A program made the translations under genes and the position numbers. Under the pieces are notes generated by a model that made no database searches, was not told the DNA's origin, and saw only the letters and a program-made list of their open reading frames with translations. This document shows, in pieces, positions 28,402 through 41,764 of a stretch of 64,000 nucleotides of DNA. How positions within the stretch are numbered: the stretch's first letter is position 1; the number at the start of each line of letters is the position of its first letter. Source of the DNA: Chrysomallon squamiferum (lineage: Eukaryota > Mollusca > Gastropoda > Neomphalida > Peltospiridae); contig CM022673.1 in the NCBI GenBank assembly GCA_012295275.1, forward strand, positions 1,102,105 through 1,166,104. Direction: 5' to 3'.

Positions 28402-28809
28402 CTGTCAATCTTCCAGAAAATCTTCTGCGCTATTCCACTGATAAGAAAACATTTTCCTACACTGAATCATCAAAATGGTTTTTGTGAACGCAAACAAAAG
28501 TCATTATCTGTCTATGAAGTCCATGTATATGCATTGTTTATCCGAGGGCCAGTTACTACCTACATGTAGGCTGGGCAAAGTTAATCACCACGCTATCATT
28601 GTTTAAACAAGAACAATCAACCTAGATGGTGGGAAAGATGCCAAACTAATCTGTCATGCTTTTTCACTTTTTTTATTTTTATTTTTTTTTAATTTTTTAG
28701 TTGTTTTTTTGTGACATCAAAAAATGAACTTTGTGTTTCAGTTAATTTAATGTAAATATTCAGTTATTATGTTTTTTGTGGGTTTTACTTTTTTAATTAC
28801 TAGAAGATG

Positions 28810-28942
28810 GCTTTTAATTTTTAGTTTCCATACTTTTTTTATAAAAGGATGATAACGTGGATAATTAAAAAAAAAGCTTTTAATTTTTAGTTTCCATACT
28901 TTTTTTTATAAAAGGATGATAACGTGGATAATTAAAAAAAAA
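28810..28942. repeat. Tandem duplication of 66 bp
   Basis: Copies start at 28810 and 28876 (GCTTTTAATTTTTAGTTTCC). They differ only in homopolymer length, which points to a recent event. Confidence 0.96.
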
Positions 28943-30135
28943 AGTTTTTATTTTTTGTTTGATCTAATTTTTAGTTAGTTAAAATAATAGTATTATTAAA
29001 TAAATAAAAGAAAATAAAGCAATGTTTTAAAAGCTGTTATAACTATTCAGTAATTTGTTTTATTTTAGTTCTTTAATAATAAACAAATTCTATTTTGCCA
29101 GATAATACTTTTCACTCCATCCATCCATTGCTTGATAAATGTAACTCTGCACATCCAAATAATAAATAAATAAATTAATTAATTAACTTACATAAAATAC
29201 ATTTTAAAACTGTTTTCAATCCTGATTTTTACTATAACAACTAACTGAAAACACCATTTTTCTCAAATAATTTGTGAAGGTCATTATTATTATTTTTCTA
29301 AAATCTTATTTAAAAAGTATAGACAAATTGCTTTATTTTCTATTTATTTTATGTACACAAATATTTTTCTTTGTCACATTATTACTGTATATCACACAAA
29401 TGTAGCATGACAAATATCAATAATCATTTCTAAAGAAAATCAAAGCATATTTTTAAAAAACCCATAAAGAAATGACCAAAAAAAAAAAATCTTTACAGAA
29501 CCCTTGAAATGATTGTGCCATTTTTTTTTTTTATCTCAAAGTTATTTAAAAATAACATGTTGTTTGGTGGAGAATTTATATAAAATGACTGTATTTGTAC
29601 TTGTATTTATGATCAAAATAATTTTTTTAACTAATTTTGCCTGATATTTCTGCATTCTTTTTTAAATGTCCACCCGCATCTATATGCATGCCTATACCCA
29701 CCCACCCAAAATGTTATTCATCAATCTGCTCTAAGTATAATTACACTCTATTAAAATACAATTCATCAGTTACATATAATAAATAAATCTATTCATCTGT
29801 TAAGCAGTAGAATATATATCTTATTTTTTTCTCTAATATTTTTTTTAATTTATTCTTTTTTTAAATATTAATTTTTGTTTTGCAAACGAATGAAAATAAA
29901 ATTTTAACATATCACAAATGTTTAACTTTTTATTTCCACAACAACATGATTTTTATGGTTTCTTTTTGTTATCTACACAAACATGTTCTTTGGTAAAACT
30001 AATCATTATAATTTCTAGCTCATTCTTTTCTTCAGCCTAATTCCTTCAATAATGCGAGATTAAAATGTGCAAACAAAAAACAATCATATACAGAAGGCGA
30101 TGACATAAAAAAGTGAAAATCAATGTGTGATTTAC

Positions 30136-30267
30136 AGTGATCTCAACATCTGCAGCAGCTGCAGCTTTCAAAAACAACACAAGAAAAACAGTGAGAACAC
30201 ACACAACACTGGCATAGAGTGTATTTCTCAAATACCAAGCTCTTATTGGATTATATTCGACTGGTTC
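30136..30267 (-). CDS. Candidate transmembrane exon (exon A)
   Basis: Acceptor CCTCTGTGTTAG|GAA, 44 open codons, donor ACT|GTAAAT, phase 0 on both sides. The peptide starts EPVEYNPIRAWYLRNT and has one hydrophobic helix (LYASVVCVLTVFLVLFL) followed by KAAAAADVEIT. Bases inside it could instead code a signal-anchor. It is unrecognised. Support is splice signals, an open frame and phase fit only. Confidence 0.3.
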
Positions 30268-32321
30268 CTAACACAGAGGTATTCATTCACAACAGTGAAA
30301 GAGTCAAGATGACAGTTTTTGTTCTTGGCTATTTAGAAAGTGAAAAGAGTGGACCTCAAGAGATAAAGTTTTTATTACTGAGAAAGAACCAGATAAACAA
30401 ATCTTACTGTCTTGTGCCAGGACAGATAATTATCTGAATCAACAGAAAAAATAACAAATGAAAACTGTAATTCTGAACATTATAAACATTCAAATCCTTC
30501 ACTGTCAGTTATTATATATAATCTTGTCCTCTGATGGGATCAAAATTATTTTTAATCATTACAATTTAGAACATTAGCTTTTTATCCTTAGTACAATTAA
30601 AATAAATAATTCACTAATCTTAATATCTAATTAAAAGATGGCTGGGTTTTTTTTTTGGGGGGGTTCTTTTCCATTTTTTCTGGAAGTTAACTATCTATTT
30701 ACAAACAGGCAGTTAAATTTATAAATGATTATTTCATCTCTTTTTTTTTTCTGCAACCCAAAATAAAACTTAGAATATGATTTAGAATTTTTTTTAAAGT
30801 TATTTAAAAATGGGTGAATAATCAGAACTAAATTGCAGGTTAAAATAACATATTTGTTTTTGCCATTTGTGTATCAGATAGATATTTATTTACATTTTTA
30901 TGAAAAAGTCTGATAAAGATTCTTAAAAATATTTAAATAAACAAAGAATTACAACCTCAAATTCCTCACTTACCTCATTTACAAAAATGTTCCTTTTCAA
31001 ACATCACAATGAATTCTAATAATTGGATTTCACAGAGATCAGTACAGAAGTCTGAAAAGATAAAATCAAATATGTTTGTATTAAAAAATCATTATGTGTT
31101 ATTTAACCCAGAGTTCTAACAGTAACCTTTAATAATGGCATTTGAAAAGGACATCTCTGGTGTTTTTAATGATATTTATATCATAATTAGTACAATACAA
31201 CATTAATAAAAACTGCCACCATTGTGAATCAGTGACATCTCTTCCATCAGCCTTGGAGGTCATTTTAAATTAAAAAAATAATTAACTATAAAAAAAATTC
31301 TGCACTGACTTGAATTATTTTTATCAGTAACCATAAAAAATAAAAATTATTTATTTGTAACAGCATCAATACGTATCAAATAAAAATTATTTACTTAATT
31401 TTTTTTTCTATTTGCAGCTAATACATTTATCAATAATATTAACTAAATGTTATCTACATAAACCTTTCTTTATATAACTGCAACCATATTTATTACTAGC
31501 AGTCTCAAATAAAAATAATTAATTCCTTATATTATATACATAATGCATTTAAATTTGCAACTGTCAATAATGATCCAGATGTAATTATTTTATATCTGTT
31601 TGTTATTATGTGCATGTAACTGTGGAATATCAAACAGATGAAATATGCAGACAATTACATGGGTGATGAAATGCAGTGAACTAATGATGAGGTAAACAAG
31701 TTCACAACATTAACCAACTCGCACAACATTCTAAATATTGTAAAGTGAAAATGTCTCCAGTTAAAACAAAAAATACCAGTACTACAATATTCACACTGAT
31801 AGCAAAACAGCCTTTAAAATGGATGTGAAACAATAATTTGTTGTTACAAAAACCTGATTTATGATGTGTCAATTTAATAGTGAAAAAAAAATTAAAACGT
31901 ATTTTAAAAAATATATATATATATATATATATACATAAAATTACATAATATTCAGTTTAAAAATAAATAGATATATAAAGGAAAATAAATAGATATAAAA
32001 AAGAAAATAAAGTTTGAAAACTGAAATTAATCCCAGTTATAAAACATAAAATAAAATAAGCTAGAAAAGAGATAAAAATGTCCAAAAATCTTTTAATACA
32101 TTTACCAGTGTATGTATATAAACTTTCAAATTACAAATCAATTACTTACATTTTTATTAAAAGTGAGTGGAAATGTTTTTAAATTTGACAAATATAAAAA
32201 TGAGCCTGTGTGAATTCATAACTGGACATCAGTAATGTGGCAGTATTAATCAAAAATGAGAATCAGGTATTAACAGGTCACTCAATCCCATCACTGAATT
32301 GATTCTACATTCCACAAAGGA

Positions 32322-33490
32322 ATTATAAAACTTACCATTTTATTTCACATACAAAGTCAAAGATATCAAAAATGTGTGGAACATGTTTTCACCAAAAAAA
32401 AACCTCTCAATACTCTTTTTGCAAAGCAGTTATATTTTAAATGTTTTTCCAAATCATATTTTAAAACATGAGAAATCTCTAATCTGGAAAAGGTCAATGT
32501 TCAAAGTATCTTAAATGAATAACACTCAACAATTAAGGACTTTGTTATGTACAAAACAACTGAGAGACCAGCTTCTAGTTAGCAAGTTTACATTCAGACT
32601 CTGTTAGATTACGAACAATCTGAAATGATCAGGTTTATTACAGACCAAAACCTGATTCATTAATTAATTAAGTTTACCTTATGGACAAATTAAACTAGTA
32701 ACAATTCAAAATGTGGATGAATTTGCTCTGGACAATACAGCTGGTGAACGAAAATTTAACAGTTACCGAGTTTGGTTACTGGATGTATTAAACAGTGAAC
32801 TGTTAATATCTGAATACATTTTCTGTGGACAAAATAGCTGGTGGACCAGTGAGCAGTTACTGAATCTACGTATGACGTACTAGTTAATCAAACTACCAGT
32901 AATTGTACTGTGGATGGTTTCTATCAGGATGAAAGGACAAAACAACAGTTGGTCTCACAAATGGATAAACATTTCTTACTTTTAAGGTAACGTTAAAAAT
33001 TACTTATTCTTCTTGCAGTATTTTTTCTTCTATTTTCTGTTTATATATATTTAAAACAAAAGAGTGTGATACATAATTGTTATCTATAGTGTAACATTAG
33101 AAATGACGTATTTAGTTATTATATTATAACCTCATCAAGAAAATAATATATGAGCACTTTAAAATATATTCAGAAAATCAATGGTGTGCGTTTGTGTGTG
33201 AAAGTGTGTGTAATAAACTCAAAACAGTTTTGACAAGACTGTAACTCAAAGACTTTTTAAATAAGGTAATATCATAAATACGTAATATTTAATCTTCTAC
33301 ATCAAGTAAAGCTATAATTATAAAACTTAGAAGATTCATCATTTTGTTTCAATTACAAAGTCAAAGATAACAAAAATGTGTGCAAAATTTTATCCAAGAT
33401 AAAAATTCTCAAAACTCTCTTTGTAAAGCACAAACATTATGCAAGCAGTTATATTCTAAATATTTTTCAAATCACATTTCAAAACAGAGA
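32322..33490. repeat. Direct repeat pair about 1 kb apart
   Basis: 32322-32474 and 33317-33490 share TTATAAAACTTA, ACAAAGTCAAAGATA, CAAAAATGTGTG and GCAGTTATATT in the same order. They are diverged. Confidence 0.85.
32711..32860. repeat. Degenerate two-copy repeat
   Basis: TGGACAATACAGCTGGTGAACG at the first position and TGTGGACAAAATAGCTGGTGG about 98 bp later, each followed by GTTAC-TG blocks. Confidence 0.5.
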
Positions 33491-33983
33491 ACAATCAAAG
33501 TTTTATGCTGTTAATAATTTGGCAATCAAGTGTTATCTTTAACAGACAAGCAGAGGGCTTATCTTCAGCTAAAACGCTAAAAAGAAAATCTTCATAAAAA
33601 AAAGTCACATAATAAATTGTCTTAATTTTTGTCAATAACAAAACTGGCAATGAAATTCTGCAGGTTAAGGTCACAATATTGGAATGTTCAACAGAAACAT
33701 GCACAGAAATGCCAGCAACTTTTATTTTAGCTAAAGCATAAAGAAAACTAACTATGTGTAATTTTGGTTGTTTTCAAGACAAAATTCATACAAACTGATA
33801 ATATAAAGGTATAAATACATGAATGTCATATCAATACATTTTAAATTATTTCTGTTATGGCTTTTTAAAATAGATATATTGTGCCATAGTTTTAATTTAA
33901 TTAATCTTTACTTAACATATTTGTTTGGGAATCCAGTATCCATAAATACAAAAAGTACAATTATAATTACAGTTCAATTTAAA

Positions 33984-34014
<31 letters not shown>

Positions 34015-36010
34015 CATTCATCAACCCACTTTTATTACTTGAACTGGAGTACAAATAAAGACTGTTACATATAATAAATTGAAAAGACAAAAAAAAAAAA
34101 AAAAAAAAAGGATGGTTTTACTCCCATGTTTTATTAACCTCACAGCAACAAAGTTGAAGCGAGTCCAAATTAAAAACTGTGTTTTACTTTTCAATCAACA
34201 ACAAACAGAGCTCTCTGGAGCTGACCAGGCCTGCCACCAACTTTGTGACTTCAGCCTCTCCTTTTATTTGTATTCATCCAACGACACAGTGACAGGCTCC
34301 TTGTTTCACTTGTTTGCAGACACCTTGCCATGAAGTTCAAGAAATCAACACTAGTCATCTGAATGTTAAAAATACCAAGTGCAATCACACAGAGACCAAT
34401 TTAGTGTGCTTGACCCTCAATCTTTGTTAAAATGTGGAACCTGAAGAATACGTAGCACCTGCTGTTTCGGCTTTCAGTCTCGTTTTTCTGTTTGTACACA
34501 TTAACTGGATACTGTAACCGTGCTGGGAATTAGTTATTAAACTGTCGTGTGCTACTACTGTGACACAGTAATTGACAGAGAATTTTAAAATTGTCAAAGT
34601 GGACCAGTAACATTTGCATGCAATAAGCTGTTTGAGTTACCTGATACATGTGAAACGTTTTCTGTTTAATTTTTTTTAAACTACTTTTTTTTTTTTCCCA
34701 TTTAATTTTACTATTTTAAATTTTTTCATGAGGTTCTTATTCTTCTGGTATATTTTCCTACTCTTTTTCACTTTAATTATTTAAATTGTTATAAAATTTA
34801 TATTTAAAAAAATACAAAGAAAAAAAAAAAAGAAAAAACACAAGCAATATACTTAGATATATTTCATACTATATTAACATAAATCATAATCATTACTTTT
34901 TTTTTAAAAATACTGCCTTACCAGTATAATATAATTTGTTGAAATGCTTCTGTAAAACATATTTTTTTATCATGGTCTTTCAAATGTATTGAAATATTCT
35001 TCACAGATTTGTGCATGAATGTTTTTTTACTTTTCTGGAAGGCAAATAAATAAAACTTTTAAAAAAAAATTAATTTTTTTTTTAGGAATAAATGAAAAAC
35101 AAATTCAGGATTAATTAATGATTATCCAGAGTAGATTGGATTGGAATTTAATTTAATTTCTAACTGAAAGATACTTGACAGATTATAATTAATTAATTTT
35201 CAATTAATTCTTATATACATGTGTATAAAAATGCAAACAACAAATGCATATCTTATTTGAAATAACAAAAAAAATAATTAAATTTTTTTTTAAATATATT
35301 TACATGGAAAGATAGTAAGCATCCAGCTTTAACATTATAACAAGTACTGAAATAAGGATTTCAGTTTTAATAAGGTAAAGTTAACATTTACATAATAAAT
35401 GAAAAAAACCTTTTATATATATATATATATGTATGTATATATACACACACACTAAATACAATTTATTAAAACATTTTAATTTCTGAATTCCAAATATGTT
35501 TTTAATTATACATTTACTTTACTATTTATATTAGAAAACAGGAGAGGCAGCAGTATCTTGTGAGGATATTCTAAACATGGAAACAAAAATAAAACAAGCT
35601 GGAAAGAGTTCCCTCCCTTCTCTATATCTATTAACAATGGTTACAATGATAGAAATAATAAGGAATAAGTTATTTATTTGTAAATTTATTTAATACTATA
35701 ATATTACTATTATAGTTATGATCAGTAACATTATAAATAAATAAGATTAATCAAATGATCATAAATGATAAATGATGAGTGTTCCAATAAATTTTATAAA
35801 ACAGATTCTTATTCATCTATAAAAGGTAATTTCACTGTAGCAGAATGTGCAAAAAATAATTATTATCATTAAACAGAAAATGTATCTTAATGTTATTTTA
35901 TTCATGAATGCGCATTATCATATATTTTCTGCTTACGTTATTTAGAAATAATGCACTTCATAGTTAATATCTTAGTGACATATTTTCTTAGTTTGCTGAT
36001 GTATGTTCAC

Positions 36011-36043
<33 letters not shown>

Positions 36044-36532
36044 GCACACACATATTATTATTACTTACATAGAAAGACAAATAGATACTTTATATCTAAT
36101 TTTTACTTTTTCGATTTTTGTTTTATTTGTTGTGTGTTTAAATGAACTGCAACACAAATTAATCAATGATTTACACAAAACATTTATAAAAAATCAAAAA
36201 TGCTAATAATGCGAACTTAAATCATTATCTAATTCTATATAACAATATTAATTATCATTTAATTTATTACCTACTGTTAATGTCACATTAAAATAATAAT
36301 AGTATTATAAGTATTAGTAACAACAACACTGAACACAAATTCAAGTGAAATTACATGCTTTAATGTTTCAGTTTAAAATAACTATAAGGCCATACTTTGC
36401 AAATAAACATAAACAAATATCCCACAGATGGATCTTGTGGGAACTTTGTGAGCATGATACCACAGAATGTACAGCAAAGCGGTGTACGTAATATCGATTT
36501 ACTCAATCATAAATGATAAATTCGCCGGTTAC

Positions 36533-36609
36533 CTCGCACCTGTTGGGTGGCACTTTAAAAACATTATTCACAATCAGTACATTTTTAGCAACATTCAGCG
36601 TTCGACATA
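36533..36609 (-). CDS. Candidate exon of an unrecognised minus-strand gene (exon H)
   Basis: A strong acceptor (TTTTTTCTTCTCTGTGCAG) is followed by 25 open codons (CRTLNVAKNVLIVNNVFKVP, then PNRCE) and donor GAG|GTAACC. It leaves in phase 0, which fits the next candidate exon at 30.2 kb. It lies at the left edge of the CpG-rich stretch. No family is recognised. Confidence 0.3.
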
Positions 36610-36794
36610 CTGCACAGAGAAGAAAAAATATTAAACAGAACTGCAAGTAAAATTACCCAAGCATAAAATTTCATTCCATTCTTCTTTCTGCGTATTCTAA
36701 ATATGATATAAATAAATAAAAATGGTAGAATCAAAGCGGAAGTAATAGTGATGCAGTTCATGGAATATCTCGACCGATTCCGGTTCCGGTTCAT
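36585..36794 (-). other. Small ORF with two membrane helices (69 codons)
   Basis: ATG in a CpG-containing setting, then NRNRNRSRY, a helix (SALILPFLFIYIIF), a basic RIRRKKNG loop, a second helix (FYAWVILLAVLFNIF) and stop. It could be a membrane microprotein. It overlaps the acceptor of exon H, so both cannot be used in one transcript. Unrecognised. Confidence 0.22.
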
Positions 36795-36838
36795 TTACAG
36801 CAGACAATAAACAAATTGTCCCATTTGGACCACTGAGC

Positions 36839-36840
<2 letters not shown>

Positions 36841-36877
<37 letters not shown>
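36841..36877. repeat. T37 tract
   Basis: Uninterrupted T run upstream of the small membrane ORF. Confidence 0.97.
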
Positions 36878-36884
<7 letters not shown>

Positions 36885-37200
36885 TTATTAACTTGATTCA
36901 AGGACATGCATTTTGATTGCTAACGTTATTGCTGATATTCGAACAATATGCTTCCGTACTGACAGTTATCTAGAATAGATGAAAATTGAGTGTTCTTATA
37001 CTGATCACAGAAATAATAACTTATGAATATGAAAGAGCTCACAAAATGCTAAAATTAAAATGTATATAAATATCAAAATTAATGCTAACATTGATTTTGT
37101 TACTTTAAAAATATAATATTATTATTTCTTCGGATAGAGAAGAATTCTAAGAAGTGTCTTAATTGGTTTAAAAATTAACTAAGTTAAAATGTATCATAGG

Positions 37201-37283
37201 TTGAATGGTTGTGGAATGTGTGCAATGTAACCATCAATGGGAAGCATTGATGGTTACATTGCACACATTCCACAACCATTCAA
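37201..37283. repeat. Perfect 39-bp inverted repeat, 5-nt loop
   Basis: Left arm 37201-37239 (starts TTGAATGGTTGTGGAATG), loop GGAAG 37240-37244, right arm 37245-37283 (ends CACAACCATTCAA). All 39 positions pair without mismatch. Not AT-simple, so not a chance microsatellite palindrome. Confidence 0.97.
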
Positions 37284-37711
37284 AAAATGAGATCAGGAAC
37301 GTCCAACAATCCTAAAAATATTATATAGGTTAAATATATTAATCATTATTTAGAGAGATAATGGACTTTGTATCGAACAGAATTACAGATCGATCGACAA
37401 AAATTGTTATTACAATGACTATGGTGTATATTGCGTGTATATTGCATATCCAACAATTTGGTTTTTGTTGTTGTTCTGGGGATGGTTTTCAACTAATTTT
37501 AATTAATCGTCAAAATTTAATATTAGTAACAAAGTGGGAAGATTAAACTAGTGACGTAAATGATTATTTCAGATGTTTAGGAGTAAATATATCTCCGAAT
37601 ATAACGATAATTTTACACACGTACGCAAAAACATATATTATTATTATCATCATCATCATTGTTGTTATTATTATTATTGTTGAATTGTTTCTTCGTTTGT
37701 TTTTTTCTTTT

Positions 37712-37713
<2 letters not shown>

Positions 37714-37768
<55 letters not shown>

Positions 37769-37771
37769 AAA
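37714..37771. repeat. T-run directly followed by A-run
   Basis: About 35 T followed without a break by about 23 A, a self-complementary tract. Assembly or slippage error is possible. Confidence 0.9.
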
Positions 37772-38299
37772 TTAATTATTTATTTTATATATTTAAATAG
37801 CCCTAGGTTAGGATTGTACATTTTAATGGTTCTATGTTTATGAAATATTACTGTCAAAGATAAAATTTAAAATGAATCTGTTCCGTCCATCCGTCCATGG
37901 GCATAAGGGAACAATTATGGTTATTCATAAACATAGTTATATTATTTTATTGTTTTAATTATTTATTATTATTATTATTATTATAATTATTATTATTATT
38001 ATTATTATTTTAATGGTGTATTTGATAAATGATACATTTAATAATCCGTCCATCCGTCCATTGGACAATGAAATCCATCAGTAAACACAGAGAATATAAG
38101 ATGTTTCTTGCAATAATAATAATTTACATACGTACATACTATATACATACTTAAATGCAAACAGACAGTTAGATATATAAATACAATTAAATCACAAGCA
38201 AAAGTTAGAACAATTTTCAAATTAGGATGTCCTTTACTTTATACGATATTGAACAATTCAGCAGATTTAAATTCATTTAAGAGAGTATTTATTGATGGT

Positions 38300-38625
38300 G
38301 ATAATGACGACGACGACGACGACAACAATAATAATAACAGTTTTGATTACGATAGAAGCAGTAGCAGCAGCAATAGTAATATTATTAGAATTAGTAGTAG
38401 TAGTAGTATAGTAATAGTAGAAGCAGCAGTAGTAGCAGTACTAATGGCAGTAGTCGTAGCAGCAGTAGTAGCAGTACTAATGGCAGTAGTCGTAGTAACA
38501 AGAAGTAACAGAATAGTAATTATATTACTGTTATAGTAGTAGTAGTAGTCGAAGTAACGACAGAAGTAGTTGTAGTAGTAACAGAAGAAGTAGTAGACGT
38601 AGCAGTAGCAGCATAATAATTATAG
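38300..38625. repeat. (GAC)n/(AAT)n/(AGY)n trinucleotide field with a 36-bp duplication
   Basis: Interrupted AGT/AGC repeats. The unit AGCAGTAGTAGCAGTACTAA plus TGGCAGTAGTCGT occurs twice (about 38423-38492). ORFs across it are poly-Ser or Val/Ala artefacts. Confidence 0.85.
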
Positions 38626-41048
38626 TAGTAGAAACTGAAGTAAAGAGTAATAATAATTTTTATATATTTAAAATGTGTGTGTGTGTGTGTGTGTAATTTT
38701 TAAAAATACCATTTCCTTCGTCGAAAGTCAAAAGTGCACACTAACGCATGGCCATGGCATTTGGGCATATACATGGTTACTCGAGAACACATAATTATGT
38801 GGATACACAAGAAAAACAACAGATGCATAAACACTGCCAGTCGTATTAACTGAACTTGGTTATCATCGAAACTTCAACAAATCAAGTTTAACACACCAAT
38901 AATATATTACTTCTATTTCGAAGAGGAAAAGTGTGTAATTTGAATCTACACATGGAATTTCTGAGCAAATTACGTTGGCGTGAAACTGTCACGAAATATT
39001 TCACAACTAGATGATATTCTCGGGGAAAAAAAAAGAAAGAAAAAAGAAGAAGCATTGGAGAAAATTAACAATAAGAAAAACAAATCTATCTATTTATATA
39101 TTTGTACCGGTTCTGTTATTATTAAGGCGGAAATTAGTCAAAAAAGAAACGGACATACAACTTAATGCTTCAGTTATGCCTTAAAATGTGTAACATTAGA
39201 TACCTGAAATAGAACTTATGAATGTATTTTTGTTTCGAAATTTGATATCAAGGATCTAAATTTGATTCAGTCAGTAAACCGTTTTGAAAGTGAGAAATGT
39301 TTTTTTTAAATTATTTTTGTTTTTATTTTTGTTTTATTTTTATTCTTTTAATGCAAAGGGTTAGTTTTGTTTTTCGTTTTGTTTTTGTTTTGTTTTTATT
39401 TTGTTTCACGTTGTTTTTTCCGAATTTTAATAGTAAATTTTGGTTCATTTGTCATTCTTAGGTTTTACATCAGTTTTTCATAAATAAATAATAACAATGG
39501 CTATCACCATCATCATTATCATCATTATTAGTATCTTCATCATCATCATTGTCATTATTAGTGCCAGTAGTTATAATGGCAGTAGTGGTAGTAGTGGTAG
39601 TAAACCCACAGTGCCCATTTTCGTTTGACAGGTGCAAAATAAAGGTAACAGGTGATGAGAGAAGGAAGATCCGTTATCTTCTGTTTCTTCTAGGGATGGT
39701 TCGAATATATGAAATTCTTTGATGATCACCATTATAAATATCCCACTGAATAATAATGCCAGATTACCTGCTTCAAATATATCATCTTTTAAAAAAAACA
39801 ACAAAAAGGATACACCTACAGTATTTAATAATTCAGATACTTATATTTATTAGTATATATATATATATTTTTTTTTTTTTAAATGATCTAAATTTATTGA
39901 TAAATTAAGATATTACACCGTACAGGTAGCAATAATTTATAACAAGCATTGTATTAGGACAAGCAATAATAATAATAATATTGAAACAACAATAATAATA
40001 ATAATAACAACAACAACGACAACAAAAATAACAACGATAATTATGATTACTATTGTTGTTATTAACACTATTGGCATATTATTTTTTTGCTATTATTATT
40101 ATTATTATTAGTAGTAGTAGTAGTAGTAGTAGCAGTAGTAGTAGTAGTACACAAATGCTACAGTTAATAAATATAATGAAATAAATAAAAAAATTCTGAC
40201 ACTAAAAAGAAATTGTAAAATCGAATCAATGTCTAAAGTAATAATTACATGCACAGAGAGACATACGAAAACACACACGTACATATGTAGAGAAAGACTC
40301 AAACAAACAGACAAACACATACACTAGAGGCAGACACACACTCACTCACGATATACAACTTAAACGCAAGTATAGGAATGCTGAATACAAATTAAATACA
40401 TATACAAACACATACATACATACATACACGATAAATACAATTTAAAAACACACACACACACACACACACACATGCACACACAATTTATGCTTATTTTTAA
40501 GTTATGACCTAAATGTATAATCTGATACAGCTAAAATAAATCGGTTATGAGATTTCTTGATCTATTATCACAAGTGGGGCATTCTCGTCTGCATTTATCT
40601 TAATTATCCACTTTTGATAACTTTTATTTTCCCTTTCATTTTAATCACATGTGTATTTATTAATTTTTGCTTGTCAGTCTCAAAATAATCTTTAACTGTT
40701 TTCTTTTTAGAATAGAGAAGAGAGGATGAATAAACGAGAGTGAAAGAAAAATCATCAGAGGGTGCTACAATGATATCATGCATGTGTTTGCGTGCGCATT
40801 AACGTGCGTGAATGTGAATATGAGAGAGTCGTAGACAAGGAGACAGAGACTGAGGAAATTAAGTATAAGAAAGAAAATTATTCAATGATTAACACGAAAG
40901 CTTCTTAATTTGCTCAAACCAAATGAATTGACATTCCTTTATTAACGAAATTATTCATTCGTCAGCTTAATAATAATAAACAAAATTATCAACCTTGTTC
41001 AAAATCATTTCTTTAGACAATATATAAACACACTTTCTATGTTTTGTC

Positions 41049-41083
<35 letters not shown>

Positions 41084-41719
41084 TTATTATTATTATTATT
41101 TTTATTATGTTCAGTTTTTTTTTTTACCGTAAATGCTTTTTAACAATTATACGATATCATTTTATTTTCAGTAATGAAAACATTGAAAAAAAAAAATAAT
41201 AAAAAAAAAAATAATAATAAAAAATAAAAAATATCCAATAGGCTGTTTAAATATTAAAACTGAGAACGCTCCAGTTGTAAGTCTGATTCTTAGCATGAGA
41301 AGACTTGTCAGTTTTAAGCGTAAAATAACACTGACGGAAGATAAAGAGTTATCTGGTATCCGTTTACGAAAAGGATGTGTTACACCAACAACGATTTGTT
41401 CCTTTTGTTTCTTCTTTACGACGATGTGCATTAGAAAAACCTGATAGTTTAAGCATTCCCTGTATTCTTAATTGTGTATAGGAAACTATTTCCGAACCGG
41501 TTTTCAAAGTCACTGTTTCTAATTCTTCTCTTTTTAGATTTTAAATTATTTTTTTTTTTTTAATTGAGGGTGGATATAAATGTTCACCTATTAGTTTTAA
41601 CTTTAGAAAAAAAAATAAAAATAATAATAATCTTTAAAATATATTATTTAAAAAAAAAATATATATATATATAGAAATAGAAATAAAACACTGAGACTTT
41701 TAAAACATTTATACCGTTA

Positions 41720-41764
41720 ATGTATGTATGTATGTATGTATGTATGTATGTATGTATGTGTGTA
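41720..41764. repeat. (TATG)n microsatellite
   Basis: About ten TATG units. Confidence 0.95.

Larger units (their letters stand above)
30268..36532. other. AT-rich non-coding region with dispersed duplications
   Basis: Contains a diverged direct repeat pair (32322 and 33317), a degenerate repeat at 32711-32860, (TA)n tracts at 31911-31932 and 33985-34009, an A-run at 34088-34109 and a complex block at 34110-34620. No gene supported. Confidence 0.5.

Noticed and set aside
28261-28569. 102-codon plus-strand ORF
   Set aside because: No features. The opposite strand has a better splice-bounded frame, and neither is certain.
38249-38536. Asp/Asn/Ser/Val-rich ORF of 95 codons
   Set aside because: Runs across GAC/AAT/AGY trinucleotide repeats; no non-repeat domain.
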